From positions 5,031,030-5,095,029 of the forward strand of contig AP017308.1 in assembly GCA_001548435.1 (NCBI GenBank): 64,000 bases of DNA, read 5' to 3'. The notes beneath the pieces are model-generated. The model was given only the letters and a program-made list of their open reading frames with translations. It did no database searches and was not told the DNA's origin. The DNA is from Leptolyngbya sp. NIES-3755. GTDB lineage: Bacteria > Cyanobacteriota > Cyanobacteriia > Leptolyngbyales > Leptolyngbyaceae. This document shows positions 36,120-46,033 of the stretch, one piece after another; within the stretch, counting starts at the first letter, position 1; the number at the start of each line of letters is the position of its first letter. The position numbers were made by a program, and so were the translations under genes.

Positions 36120-37079
36120 TTAATGTACGATCGCTTCCTTCGCTTGCTCAGTTCGTCTTGGAATCTCATAAGTCCAGAAATCTGAAGCCAGTTCTGTATT
36201 TGGAAAAATCGCACGAGCTTCATCCAGTAAATCCTTAATTTGAATGGCATTTCCCGGCGCATATCGAGGGCTGAAATGCGTCATAATCAACGTCTTCACT
36301 TGAGCCAATAACGCCGTTTGAGCCGCCATTGTCGAAGTCGAGTGAAGTCGCTGAAATGCCATCTCTGCATCTTGATGAGCGAAAGTCGCTTCGTGGATTA
36401 ACACATCGGCATCACGGGCAAGGTCGATCGCATTTTCACAAAAAACCGTATCGGTGCAGTACACCATTTTCCGCCCAATCTCCGTTTCACCACAGAGCGT
36501 TTTCCCATCGATCACTCGTCCATCCGGCAGCGTCACCGTCTCGCCCCGCTTCAACTTGCCATAGATTGGACCCGACGGAATTCCCAACTCTTTCGCGACC
36601 TCTGCCTTGAAATGTCCCGGACGATCTTTCTCCGCCACCCGATACCCGAATGCGGGAACTCGATGCTTCAACAACGTACAAGTCACGGTGAATTCTTCAT
36701 CCTCAAACACCAATCCAGGACTCACCGGATGAAATTTGACCGGATAAGAGAAATGCGTCTGCGAATAGCGCTTACATGCCTTGAGATACTGATCCAATTC
36801 AGGAGGACCATAAATATCAATTTGCTCTGGATTGCCCGCCAGTCCGCAGCTTGCCAACAAACCCATCAAACCGAAAATATGATCTCCGTGAACGTGCGTG
36901 ACAAAAATTCGCCGAATCTGACTCACCCGCAGATCGCTTCTGAGGAATTGGTGTTGCGTTCCTTCCCCGCAGTCAAACAGCCACACCTCTGCCCGTTGCG
37001 GCAAGCGGAGTGCGATCGCGCTAACATTTCGCGATCGAGTCGGAACCCCAGAACTCGTGCCCAAAAATGTGATCTGCAA
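36120..37079 (-). CDS. rnz: Ribonuclease Z
   Basis: 319 residues, metallo-beta-lactamase fold. The start [20 protein letters not shown], zinc motif [11 protein letters not shown], further ligands in [20 protein letters not shown] with the conserved Asp, HEATFA and the C-terminal [10 protein letters not shown]. It cuts tRNA precursors at the 3' end, which matters here since tRNA-Asp lacks an encoded CCA. Full length. Confidence 0.95.
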   Translation of the reverse strand: MQITFLGTSSGVPTRSRNVSAIALRLPQRAEVWLFDCGEGTQHQFLRSDLRVSQIRRIFVTHVHGDHIFGLMGLLASCGLAGNPEQIDIYGPPELDQYLKACKRYSQTHFSYPVKFHPVSPGLVFEDEEFTVTCTLLKHRVPAFGYRVAEKDRPGHFKAEVAKELGIPSGPIYGKLKRGETVTLPDGRVIDGKTLCGETEIGRKMVYCTDTVFCENAIDLARDADVLIHEATFAHQDAEMAFQRLHSTSTMAAQTALLAQVKTLIMTHFSPRYAPGNAIQIKDLLDEARAIFPNTELASDFWTYEIPRRTEQAKEAIVH

Positions 37080-37300
37080 AGCTGACCCGCCTCAACTCAA
37101 TACACTATCTTCATACTGCCACAGGAACTTGCTTCACACCGAGGCGGTCTCTGCCAAAGAACGATGAAATTTTAAGCAGGTTTGCGTGATCCGAGTCACA
37201 GGCAATAGAAAGTCACGTATATTAGCAAAAGTTAGAAATTTGATAAATCGTGGCAAATTGATTCAGAACGCTGTTAATTGTTGAAGACCTCGAAAGTGCA

Positions 37301-38494
37301 ATGGTAAATCAAATGAACGCTCGATCGCTCTTGAATTCAGTTTCAAAATCCTTTGGACTCACCCTGTTAATTTGGGCGGCTGGAATCTGGTCGGCTGAAG
37401 CGAAAGAATCTTTGAAGTTGCGAATTGCGATCGAACAAGATGTGCCGCAAGTCAATGTCGGTAGCTCGGTGAATGCTCAAGTGCTCGATGGTTCTCAGCA
37501 GGTCATCGGCGAAATTCAAGGAATGAATGGGTTTGCAGCACAGGCGAAAGACGGTGGAATTGCACTCGATCGCTGGAAGTCTGGCGCGTTGTGGGTTGTG
37601 CCCAAGGATGAAAATGGGGTCGTCTGGATTGGGAATCGCTGGTATCGCGGACGGGTTTACCTGATTCCGTCGGGCAAAGGACTGACCGCGATTAATTATG
37701 TCGATTTAGAGCAGTATCTCTTCAGCGTTTTGGGCAGTGAAATGAGCGGCAATTGGCCTCAAGAAGCCTTGAAAGCGCAGGCAGTTGCGGCTCGGAGTTA
37801 TGCTTTGCACGAACGCCAAGGCGCGATCGCTAAAAGTGGGATGTTTGACCTTGGAGATACCCAGGGTTGGCAAGTCTATAACGGGATTCAGTCTGAATCG
37901 ACTGGGACACAAACGGCAGTGATGGCAACTGCTGGAAAGGTTTTGGCACACAATAGTCAGATTATTAATGCGGTGTTTCATTCCTCAGCGGGTGGCTGTA
38001 CCGAAAATGTGGAAGATGTTTGGGTACAACCCTTGCCTTATCTACGATCGGTCAAGAACAATTACGATCAAGGCGCACCTGTGAATGAATGGTCCAGAAA
38101 CTTTACAGCCGCAGAAATTGGCAACCGATTCGGAGTTGGGAATTTACAACGATTAGAACCTGTGAAATTGACTCGGAGTTGTGGGCGAGTTCAGGAGATT
38201 CGGGTCGTGGGCGATCGCGGTTCTGAAGTAGTGAAGGGGAACGAATTCCGAGAAGCGTTGGGCTTGAGAAGTACCTTGTTTACGATCGCGAATCAGTTTC
38301 AGCCTGTCGCGAGTACAAAAGGACAAAAACAGGCACTCGCTGGCGTGACCTTTAATGGACGTGGATTTGGTCATGGATTGGGAATGAGCCAATGGGGAGC
38401 CTACAATATGGCACGTCGCGGCTATACCTTTGAGCAAATTTTGCAGCAGTACTATCTCAATACTCAAATCGCCCCGATCAACGTAGAGAGGTAA
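37301..38494 (+). CDS. SpoIID/LytB domain protein, secreted
   Basis: 397 residues. Signal peptide up to about residue 34 (IWSAEA). The SpoIID domain follows: YVDLEQYLFSVLGSEMSGNW, LKAQAVAARSYALHE, NAVFHSSAGGCTENVEDVW, and FNGRGFGHGLGMSQWGAYNM near the end. In Bacillus SpoIID is a lytic transglycosylase acting on denuded glycan; cyanobacterial homologues probably act on peptidoglycan. ATG 37301 or 37313; both precede the same signal peptide. Followed by a hairpin at 38511-38541. Confidence 0.88.
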   Translation: MVNQMNARSLLNSVSKSFGLTLLIWAAGIWSAEAKESLKLRIAIEQDVPQVNVGSSVNAQVLDGSQQVIGEIQGMNGFAAQAKDGGIALDRWKSGALWVVPKDENGVVWIGNRWYRGRVYLIPSGKGLTAINYVDLEQYLFSVLGSEMSGNWPQEALKAQAVAARSYALHERQGAIAKSGMFDLGDTQGWQVYNGIQSESTGTQTAVMATAGKVLAHNSQIINAVFHSSAGGCTENVEDVWVQPLPYLRSVKNNYDQGAPVNEWSRNFTAAEIGNRFGVGNLQRLEPVKLTRSCGRVQEIRVVGDRGSEVVKGNEFREALGLRSTLFTIANQFQPVASTKGQKQALAGVTFNGRGFGHGLGMSQWGAYNMARRGYTFEQILQQYYLNTQIAPINVER

Positions 38495-38510
38495 ACTTTC
38501 AACAGTGATG

Positions 38511-38541
38511 CCCTGGCGAATCGAACTCGTCAGGGTATTTT
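38511..38541 (+). terminator. Hairpin after the SpoIID gene
   Basis: CCCTG (38511-38515) pairs with CAGGG (38531-38535), with partial pairing inside, followed by TATTTT. Weak to moderate terminator. Confidence 0.5.
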
Positions 38542-38578
38542 AGTTTAAATTTCTAGCCGCCAATCGAGCAATTCTAGG

Positions 38579-38974
38579 TTAGTTTGATGAACCTGCGATC
38601 GTGCTCAATGACCAGTCCGGACGCAGATTTTTTGCATTTCTCAAATACGGATGATGCACTTTCACGTCTGGATCAGGCGTATTGAAATGAATCAAAAATC
38701 GGATACATCGCTCTAAACTGCCTTGAACGTACATCTGTTGAACATCAATCAAGGGCACATTTGCCCAATGCGATCGTTCTCGTGCGATCGCGGCTGGAAA
38801 GATCGCATCCAAATCTTTTGTCACGGTAAACGTAGCACTGACGATTTCATCCGGGTCAAGCTGGTTATAAGCTTCTAACTCGTCTAATAACTCCGTCACC
38901 GCTTCCCGAATTGCCTCGATCGTATTGTCTGAAGCGGTGGTCGCTCCCCGAATTGCTCGTACTCGCCAATGCAC
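38579..38974 (-). CDS. aroH: Chorismate mutase, AroH type
   Basis: 131 residues: MHWRVRAIRGATTASDNTIE, then VSATFTVTKDLDAIFPAAIA and PLIDVQQMYVQGSLERCIRF. This is the trimeric AroH fold of Bacillus and cyanobacteria, converting chorismate to prephenate for Phe/Tyr synthesis. It is monofunctional and complete. 90 bp separate it from sppA upstream on the same strand. Confidence 0.95.
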   Translation of the reverse strand: MHWRVRAIRGATTASDNTIEAIREAVTELLDELEAYNQLDPDEIVSATFTVTKDLDAIFPAAIARERSHWANVPLIDVQQMYVQGSLERCIRFLIHFNTPDPDVKVHHPYLRNAKNLRPDWSLSTIAGSSN

Positions 38975-39064
38975 GTTCCTGTCCTCCTAATCTTGCTAGT
39001 CCGTACCTAGCTTATCAACGAATGGAGAAGGCTTGAATCCGGATGATTGCTTTAATCTTTACGG

Positions 39065-39901
39065 CTACGGACGGTATAACCACAGAGGCAATCCACAAGT
39101 TTCAAGCTCGAACTCTAACCAGTCCATGCCAATGATCAAAGGCGGTAAGGCTCCGATCAATCCATCTAAACGATCGTTCGAGGTAAACCGATTCACTAAA
39201 GATTTTTTCTCCTCGAAATTATACGTCTTGGTCTTCTCTGGATCGAGGTTGACCAATTCACACGCCCACCGTCGAGCATCTTCTTCGGTTCCTAATCGAT
39301 CGACTACTCCTAAGTCGATCGCTTGTTGCCCGGTGAAAATTCGTCCATCGGCAAAGGTTCGCACCGTTTCTTCTGGCAAATTCCGCGATTCAGCCACGGT
39401 TTTCACGAATTGTGAGTAGCTGACATCGATTAATTCTTGAAGGATCTTTTGTTCGGGTTCGGTCAGTTCTCGATCGAACGACAAAATATCTTTGTAAGGA
39501 CCGGATTTAATCACTTTGAACGACACGCCAACTTTTTCCAGCAGGCGTTCAATATTATTACCGCGCAGAATCACGCCAATACTTCCGGTAATCGTTCCAG
39601 GGTTCGCCACAATGTGCTGCGCTCCCATTCCGATATAAACGCCACCGGAGGCAGAAATATTGCCGTAACTTGCGACGATTTTAATCTTTTGCCTCAATCG
39701 CTTCAGAGCTTCATAAATTTCTTGCGAGTCGCCCACCGTTCCTCCAGGGCTATCGATTCTCAGCAACAATGCCGGGAATTCTCGCTCTTCAACGGTTTTG
39801 AGACTTTCTAAGACTCGGTTTCGAGTTGCGCCCGCGATCGCACCTTTGACTTCAATTCGAGCAATCTGCTTTCGCAACCCACGTTTTAACAATCGCACCA
39901 T
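39065..39901 (-). CDS. sppA: Signal peptide peptidase SppA
   Basis: 278 residues. Catalytic Ser in TITGSIGVI, preceded by ISASGGVYIGMGAQHIVANP; the general-base Lys is in KSGPYKDILSFDRELTEPE. The short form, one domain and no strong membrane helix, is like SppA of Bacillus and the cyanobacterial SppA2. It degrades cleaved signal peptides and has been linked to acclimation of phycobilisomes in cyanobacteria (established for SppA1). Confidence 0.92.
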   Translation of the reverse strand: MVRLLKRGLRKQIARIEVKGAIAGATRNRVLESLKTVEEREFPALLLRIDSPGGTVGDSQEIYEALKRLRQKIKIVASYGNISASGGVYIGMGAQHIVANPGTITGSIGVILRGNNIERLLEKVGVSFKVIKSGPYKDILSFDRELTEPEQKILQELIDVSYSQFVKTVAESRNLPEETVRTFADGRIFTGQQAIDLGVVDRLGTEEDARRWACELVNLDPEKTKTYNFEEKKSLVNRFTSNDRLDGLIGALPPLIIGMDWLEFELETCGLPLWLYRP

Positions 39902-40028
39902 ATCGCTTTAATCATCACAAGTTAAACCGATTTTAACGTCTTCGCCTCAAATCCATCCGATAGATCCGCTTAACAGTTCTACATAAATTCCTTAAGATGA
40001 GAAGAACCCCATTCCCAAACCTCAATTC

Positions 40029-41099
40029 ATGCAGAATCGATCTCCTGTGCTCCTGATTGCTCCATTTTTTCTCTGGGGAACCGCGATGGTCGCCATGAAA
40101 GGCGTAATCCCAAATACGACTCCGTTTTTCATGGCAGGAGTGCGTTTGTTACCTGCGGGGATTTTAGTGCTGTTGGCTGCCCTGTGGATGAAGCGATCGC
40201 AACCAAACGGATGGGCAGCGTGGCTCTGGATTAGTCTATTCGCGCTGGTGGATGGCGCAATGTTCCAAGGCTTTCTCGCACAAGGATTAGTCCGAACAGG
40301 CGCAGGATTGGGATCGGTGATGATCGATTCGCAACCGTTAGCCGTAGCGCTGATGGCACTCGTTTTGTTTGGGGAAAAGATTGGGGTTTGGGGCTGGTTG
40401 GGATTAGCGATCGGGGTTGGCGGAATTAGCTTGCTCGGATTGCCAGAAGAATTGATTCTCTCAGCAGGATCACAAATTGGAGAGGCTTTTATTGATCTCG
40501 ATTCCTTTACGGATCTGGTTGCAGGTTTGTTCGATAACGGTCAGTGGTTGATGCTGTTAGCGGCGTTGTCGATGGCAGTGGGAACAGTGATCTCACGCTA
40601 TGTTTGCCAGTACGCCGATCCGATTGCTGCTACAGGTTGGCACATGATTATCGGTGGATTACCGCTCTTTGGATTATCAAGCCAGTTGGAAAGCGAACAA
40701 TGGAGTCATTTAACCGCTGCAAATTGGGCATCGCTGTCTTATTCGACGATTTTTGGAAGTGCGATCGCGTATGGTCTCTTTTTCTACTTCGCCGCAAGTG
40801 GAAGTCTCACAAGCTTAAGTTCGCTAACCTTTTTAACACCCGTATTTGCTTTGCTATTTGGCAACTTATTTCTCTCCGAAGTTCTCAGCCCGATTCAATG
40901 GATTGGTGTGGGATTGACGCTACTCAGTATCTATCTAATCAATCAGCGAGATGTCTTGGGGGAAAAACTCAGTGGATCGATTTCTGAGTCGATCGAGGAA
41001 GTTCAGGGTAACATAGCCGAGAATAGGCAATTGCTACCGCAAGCCGAATCAAATCTCAGTGAAATTACGACTCTATCCGATTCCGACTCTCAGCGATAA
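40029..41099 (+). CDS. EamA/DMT-family transporter
   Basis: 356 residues with ten predicted membrane helices, in two EamA halves (about 6-140 and 175-300). The start PVLLIAPFFLWGTAMVAMKG and the GIGLTLLSIYLINQR-like end of the second half are typical. A hydrophilic tail of about 50 residues follows the last helix. The substrate is unknown; relatives export amino acids or drugs. Confidence 0.88.
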   Translation: MQNRSPVLLIAPFFLWGTAMVAMKGVIPNTTPFFMAGVRLLPAGILVLLAALWMKRSQPNGWAAWLWISLFALVDGAMFQGFLAQGLVRTGAGLGSVMIDSQPLAVALMALVLFGEKIGVWGWLGLAIGVGGISLLGLPEELILSAGSQIGEAFIDLDSFTDLVAGLFDNGQWLMLLAALSMAVGTVISRYVCQYADPIAATGWHMIIGGLPLFGLSSQLESEQWSHLTAANWASLSYSTIFGSAIAYGLFFYFAASGSLTSLSSLTFLTPVFALLFGNLFLSEVLSPIQWIGVGLTLLSIYLINQRDVLGEKLSGSISESIEEVQGNIAENRQLLPQAESNLSEITTLSDSDSQR

Positions 41100-41148
41100 G
41101 CCGTTTCGGGAGTCGGATGGCGATGTCCCTCCATTTCTGGATTCAGCT

Positions 41149-42069
41149 ATGGTTCGCCCTCAACTCCTGATCGTCACTTGTATGGCTTGTCTCGGCGTTT
41201 CGACTCGTCCAGTTTCAGCCGTTCAACTTCCCCCCGTTTTAGCTCAAACGACGCAGCAAGCGAGAACTCCATTTTGGGCATCGCCACTCTTTTTGGGCGG
41301 ACTTGGTGCAACGAGTGTAGTCGGAGCCGCGACAGTGTTCATTTTGAAACGAAGTTCCAGATCGACTCCCGAAATCTTGGAACCAATTACGCCTGAACCT
41401 GAAGCGATCGTCCCTCCAAAGCCTCCAAGTTTGAGCGAATTACCGAGCCTGAATGGAACAGCTTCAAAACCAGATTTTTCACCCCGAAACGGACATACGC
41501 AAACAGAAACCTTATCTCAGGCAGAAACATTAGAAGCTCTGCTACAAGTTGTTGATTCACCAAAACCCGCTCCACAACCGAAGCTTGAAGAAACGACCCG
41601 ACTGGCAAAAGTCAATATCGTTGATGAACTGATTCAAGATTTGCGATCGCCCGATCCGGTCAAACGCCGTAAAGTAATCTGGGAGCTTGGGCAACGCGGT
41701 GATACTCGTGCGGTTCAGCCTTTGGTTGATCTACTCGTCGATTCCGATTCCAAGCAACGGAGCTTAATTCTCTCGGCACTGTCTGAGATTGGAACTCGCA
41801 CACTGAAACCGATGACACGAGCGCTGGCAGTCTCACTTCAAGATGAAAATTCCGAAGTGCGAAAAAATGCGATTCGGGATTTGACTCGTGTATATGACAT
41901 GGTTTCGCAGATTAGCAATTTGCTGCACAAAGCGACTGAAGATGCAGACAAAGATGTGCAAGAAACGGCAAAATGGGCATTGGGTCAATTGAATCGCATT
42001 CGATCGGCTCCCGGTGATAGTCTTCCTGCTCTGAAAAATTCAGTGAGTCCCCCAGAGAGTTTGCCTTAG
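41149..42069 (+). CDS. HEAT-repeat protein with signal/membrane segments
   Basis: 306 residues from ATG 41149. N-terminal signal-like segment (LLIVTCMACLGVSTRPVSA), a second hydrophobic helix near 46-63 followed by RRSS-type positive residues, a Pro-rich linker, then HEAT/PBS-lyase-like repeats (about 155-295): DLRSPDPVKRRKVIWELGQR, TRAVQPLVDLL. These repeats mediate protein contacts and occur in phycobilisome-related and other proteins. It overlaps the end of the caspase gene by 4 bp, convergently. Confidence 0.7.
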   Translation: MVRPQLLIVTCMACLGVSTRPVSAVQLPPVLAQTTQQARTPFWASPLFLGGLGATSVVGAATVFILKRSSRSTPEILEPITPEPEAIVPPKPPSLSELPSLNGTASKPDFSPRNGHTQTETLSQAETLEALLQVVDSPKPAPQPKLEETTRLAKVNIVDELIQDLRSPDPVKRRKVIWELGQRGDTRAVQPLVDLLVDSDSKQRSLILSALSEIGTRTLKPMTRALAVSLQDENSEVRKNAIRDLTRVYDMVSQISNLLHKATEDADKDVQETAKWALGQLNRIRSAPGDSLPALKNSVSPPESLP

Positions 42070-45000
42070 AAACATTCTGCGGGCGGAGTTTCAGTAGAGG
42101 TTCGGCAAGCGGATTCAATCAAACTGTCTAAATCGAGATTCCAAGTTCTCAATCCGTAGCGGTTGCCGACACTCAATAGAGCTTTGCCATCGGAACCGAA
42201 CGCGATTTGTTCGATCGGGTCTTGCGATCCAAGCAGTGTTTTGATGAAGGTTCCGTTCTGCATATTCCAGAGACGGATTGTGCGATCGCGTCCCCCTGAT
42301 GCCAAGATTTGCCCATCGCCACTAAAGCTCAGACTCGTGACGACATTCTCATGTCCTGATAGCGTTTGATTCGGAATCGTCTCGCGCTCAGAGTTCGCAT
42401 TTCCAACGGTCCAAAGTTTGATTGTGTCATCTGAACCCGCAGACGCGATCGTTTTTCCATCTGGAGTAAAGGCAAGATCGAGAATGCCTTGAGGTTTTTC
42501 AGATTGCTTGTCGTGACTTCCAAGCAGTACGGGTTTTTGACTATCGGGATACCAGAGATGAATCGAGTTATCGAGCATTCCCGCTGCCAAAATTCGACCA
42601 TCTGGACTAAACCGAATCACACTCGCAGTGGCATCATGTCCTTTGAACGTATCGAGAACTTTCCCTTGGCTGACACTCCAGAGTTTGATCGTTTGATCTG
42701 CACTGCCTGAAGCGAGAACTTCTCCGTCCGATCGAAAACTCAGTGCCGTCACCGCTTGCGTATGCTCGGACAGCGTTTGAATCAAAATCCCTTTCTCAAC
42801 ATTCCAAAGCTTGATCGTTTTGTCCTGACTTGCAGAAGCCAACCGCTTCCCATCTGGACTAAATACGAGTTGAGTAATTGCGCCTTGGTGTCCTTTGAAG
42901 CCTGTCCCAAGCTGCTGGAATTTCTCGCCATTCCGCTGCCAGAGTTGAATCGTATTGTTGCGGGTTGAAACTGCGAATGTCTTTTGATCTGGGCTGAGAC
43001 TCGCATTCGAGAGCGATACGCCAACGGGAGTCGTAGGCATTTCAGAAAATGCGATCGCTTGCTGTAAGGTAGCTGCTGTGCTAATTCTCAAACTCTGAGG
43101 CACAAAAGTCCAAGGTTGATCGACTTGTTGCAGTTTCCGTCCAGCTTTCAAAGCGGTGTTAAACGCTCCAGGTTGACCTGATTCAATCTGCGTCGTCGCA
43201 GCACTTGAAAGTTGTTGAACCGCTTGAATTTGCTCATTTCGCCATTGATACAATCCAACGCCTGTGAGCGCAACCGCCACTACGCTAAGCACTTTTAGAC
43301 TCGTGGTAAGTAACTGACGAGTTTCAGGCTTTTGAGTGTGTTCAACGGCGGATCGAGTCAGGCTGCGAGAAGAGCGATCGACCTTCTGAATCGTCTGTGC
43401 AGCAATTTGACTTGCTTCAGTCGTACGCTGCCGATAGACGACCTCCCCCGAATTTTTGGCTTGATGCAGGAATCGATTGAATTCATTGAGTCGAGTTGAG
43501 AAGCTATCTTGAAGCTCAGCCGCTCGCTGTTTGGAGTGGGCATGTTGGGTGCTGGCGAATTCTCCAGCGGCTTGAGTGGCTTTTGAGAGTGTTTTTGCCG
43601 TTTGTCGAAGTTGTTTCTGAGTGGCAGTTTTTAGGCGTTTAATTTGGCGTTGAGTGGTGTTGCGTTTTCGACGAACAGCAGGTTTCGCGATCGCTTGCGG
43701 AATTGGTTCTTGAATTGAAGGAGTTTCAGGCTCGATCGATTGAGTAACGTTTTCTTGAACCGATGCAGTTTCAGAAGCCTTTTCAGCGAAAGGAACACTA
43801 GGCTTAACAAAGTCGTAAGCAGGCTCTTGAACTGGAGGAATTTCAGAAGCAGTCTCTTCAGCGAGTGGAACAGGCTCATTGGTTTCAGAAGCGGTTTCCT
43901 GAACTGGGGCAATTTCAGGTTTAGCGATCGTTTCTTCAGCTAGAGGAATAGGCTCTTGAACCGAAGTCGTTTCAGAAGTTTCTTCAGTTAAAGGAATCAC
44001 AGCCTTGATCGACTCAGAAGCGATGTCTTGAATTGGGGAAATCTCGGCTTCAGAAGTCGTTTCTTCAGCAAATGAAGCTATAGGCTCAGAAACAGTTTCA
44101 TGAACGGGTGAATCAATCAATTCAGAAACGCTATCTTGTTCAGGTGCTTCAAGGAGTGGAATAGGTTCTTGGGCTGAAAAATCGAAAAGCTCTAACACAG
44201 ATTCTTCAGCGGTGGGAGAATCTGATTCAGTAACATGTACCTCAGATGATCGAGCTAAATTTTCTTGAATCAATCGCTCATCTTTTTCAACAACAGGCGT
44301 TTCTACCTTCGCAACGATCGATTCAGGAACAATCTTCTGAATCAAAGGAATGGCAGGCTCGATCGATGCAGGTTTCTCGATCGGAGGCGGAATCATGACC
44401 TCTGGTTTCACCAATGATGCTGAACGATCGAGCGGCGGATCAATATTCTCTGCCTTGATATTCGGAAATAGTAACTCTAATGGATCTTGCGGTTTAATCC
44501 CCAACACGATCTGAGTCTGACCGATTCGTGCAGGTGTTTGTAGAATCGCTTTCGCTGGTCGATTTTCTGTATCACGATGTAGCCATGCCAACTGTTGATT
44601 GGTTCGATCGATGTATTGCACGGTTCGATCGTGAACATAATTCCCCAACACCGAAGCGATGACAGTTCCTTGTGGATTCGCTGCCGCTCCCCGCAATCCT
44701 TCAATCAAAAAGTGACTAAAAATTCCATGTCCCAACTCTGGAAACTTCCAAGATTGCTGTCTAGCCTCACACGATACAAGCGCCTGAAACTTAAGATTCT
44801 GCGCGGCTTGCTGTCGAAACATCTGAATCAACTGCTCAACCGGGCTATCCAGCATTTCACGAGTTTCACTCTGAGCCGTCATTCCATTAGCGTGACAGAC
44901 ATCAATCCATAAAATCTGCTGTTTCGCCGCGCAACTTCCCATCATTCCCAACAGCTTGATCGCACTTAATCCGGTTCGCAGCATCGCGTCTTTCTGCGTA

Positions 45001-45332
45001 TCTGCTAAACAGAACACGGCTTGCTGTAACTGGGGATCAAGCGCCCCATGCCCGCAGAAATAGAAGATAACAGTATCTTCTGGTTTCGCCTGATTGACGA
45101 TCGCTTCTAATCCCGATCGCACTGCTTCCAAGGTCGGCTCAGTTGCGCGATCGTGATAGACCTGAATCGATTTTTGCGGAAACTCCTGAGTGACATCGGC
45201 AAACGCATCCGAGAGCCGTTGAGTATCGATCGTAGAATATTGCAGAGTCGGAAATCGTCGATCGTGATATTGGTTCACGCCGACGAGGAGAACCCAGAGT
45301 GTTGCTTGTCCTGTCTTGAGCGGAGATTGCAT
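42066..45332 (-). CDS. Caspase-WD40 protein (orthocaspase-like) with membrane helix
   Basis: About 1088 residues. N-terminal caspase domain (about 10-270) with catalytic His95 in YFCGHGALD and Cys146 in WIDVCHANG. A long acidic Ser/Glu/Pro linker (about 320-570) repeats the units (I/V)QE(P/T)... and LAEET. A basic helical segment (570-680) follows and then one membrane helix (LKVLSVVAVALTGVGLY). The C-terminus is a seven-blade WD40 propeller, each unit ending (I/L)(K/H/R)LW. This cyanobacterial architecture links a protease to a scaffold. ATG 45332 is chosen over an upstream GTG. Confidence 0.9.
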   Translation of the reverse strand: MQSPLKTGQATLWVLLVGVNQYHDRRFPTLQYSTIDTQRLSDAFADVTQEFPQKSIQVYHDRATEPTLEAVRSGLEAIVNQAKPEDTVIFYFCGHGALDPQLQQAVFCLADTQKDAMLRTGLSAIKLLGMMGSCAAKQQILWIDVCHANGMTAQSETREMLDSPVEQLIQMFRQQAAQNLKFQALVSCEARQQSWKFPELGHGIFSHFLIEGLRGAAANPQGTVIASVLGNYVHDRTVQYIDRTNQQLAWLHRDTENRPAKAILQTPARIGQTQIVLGIKPQDPLELLFPNIKAENIDPPLDRSASLVKPEVMIPPPIEKPASIEPAIPLIQKIVPESIVAKVETPVVEKDERLIQENLARSSEVHVTESDSPTAEESVLELFDFSAQEPIPLLEAPEQDSVSELIDSPVHETVSEPIASFAEETTSEAEISPIQDIASESIKAVIPLTEETSETTSVQEPIPLAEETIAKPEIAPVQETASETNEPVPLAEETASEIPPVQEPAYDFVKPSVPFAEKASETASVQENVTQSIEPETPSIQEPIPQAIAKPAVRRKRNTTQRQIKRLKTATQKQLRQTAKTLSKATQAAGEFASTQHAHSKQRAAELQDSFSTRLNEFNRFLHQAKNSGEVVYRQRTTEASQIAAQTIQKVDRSSRSLTRSAVEHTQKPETRQLLTTSLKVLSVVAVALTGVGLYQWRNEQIQAVQQLSSAATTQIESGQPGAFNTALKAGRKLQQVDQPWTFVPQSLRISTAATLQQAIAFSEMPTTPVGVSLSNASLSPDQKTFAVSTRNNTIQLWQRNGEKFQQLGTGFKGHQGAITQLVFSPDGKRLASASQDKTIKLWNVEKGILIQTLSEHTQAVTALSFRSDGEVLASGSADQTIKLWSVSQGKVLDTFKGHDATASVIRFSPDGRILAAGMLDNSIHLWYPDSQKPVLLGSHDKQSEKPQGILDLAFTPDGKTIASAGSDDTIKLWTVGNANSERETIPNQTLSGHENVVTSLSFSGDGQILASGGRDRTIRLWNMQNGTFIKTLLGSQDPIEQIAFGSDGKALLSVGNRYGLRTWNLDLDSLIESACRTSTETPPAECF

Positions 45333-45381
45333 GAAGAGTAGATGTTGGGCTAGTTCAGAAGTCGTAACGTGAAATCGACGC

Positions 45382-45491
45382 ACCCGGTTAGTTTCGATAC
45401 TTACGTCCGATTGTGACGTATCCGCTCAGGTGCGTCAAATGATGAGCTAGGTTCGTTGACGAAAAAGAGGGATTTTTTATCCTAACCGGGT
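45382..45491. repeat. 10-bp inverted repeat upstream of the caspase gene
   Basis: ACCCGGTTAG (45382-45391) and CTAACCGGGT (45482-45491) are perfect inverted copies 90 bp apart. They lie in the 307-bp spacer between the caspase gene and the broken toxin gene. A role as an operator pair is possible. The rest of the spacer shows no gene. Confidence 0.5.
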
Positions 45492-45639
45492 CATAGATTT
45501 AAACAATTCACCATTAAATGAAGCGATGATGAAGTTCAGAATTGATTGAGATCGAAAAAGTGCGATCGATGCAAACGAAAACACATCCGCTCAACCGCAA
45601 AGGTAAGATGATTTTACTTGCCTGAATGTGAAATGTTTT

Positions 45640-45993
45640 ATGGAACCTGAGCCATCCACGATCGAGATTCGCTTATCGCTTGAGTTTCAACAGAGCCTTC
45701 GCAAACTGGCTAAGAAATATCGAAATATTCGAGCCGATGTTGAGTCTGTGATTTAGGAATTGCAGAATGGTGAGTTTATTAGCGATCGTATTCAAGGCTT
45801 GGGAAGTGTAGTTGTTTTCAAAGTTAGAGTTCAAAATAGTGATGCTCAAAGGGGAAAAAGCGGCGGTTATCGTTTGATTTATGAATTGCGATCGCCCAAT
45901 CTAGTCGCGTTGTTGCAGATTTACTCAAAAACAGAGCGTGAAGATATTAATGCAGATGAAATACGATCGATCTTAACTCAGTTCGATGAATAG
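45640..45993 (+). pseudogene. RelE/ParE-superfamily toxin with an in-frame amber codon
   Basis: The frame from ATG 45640 reads MEPEPSTIEIRLSLEFQQSL, LRKLAKKYRNIRADVESVI, then TAG at 45754-45756, then ELQNGEFISDRIQGLG and a complete C-terminal half (GGYRLIYELRSPNLVALLQI, ending LTQFDE). The toxin body on both sides of the stop is coherent. One base change (TAG for CAG or similar) would restore a 117-residue RelE-like protein. The antitoxin gene follows, so the module looks recently inactivated unless the stop is read through. Confidence 0.8.
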
Positions 45994-46033
45994 AATAGAA
46001 GATGCTGAAGTAGAGACAAAGCGAGGCAGGCTC

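Noticed and set aside
36038-36262. Minus-strand frame overlapping the rnz end, with an Arg-rich end
   Set aside because: Most of it overlaps rnz in another frame; the free end is only about 20 codons without a recognised family.
39033-39419. Plus-strand frame opposite to sppA
   Set aside because: Antisense shadow; it has no plausible start signal or motif.
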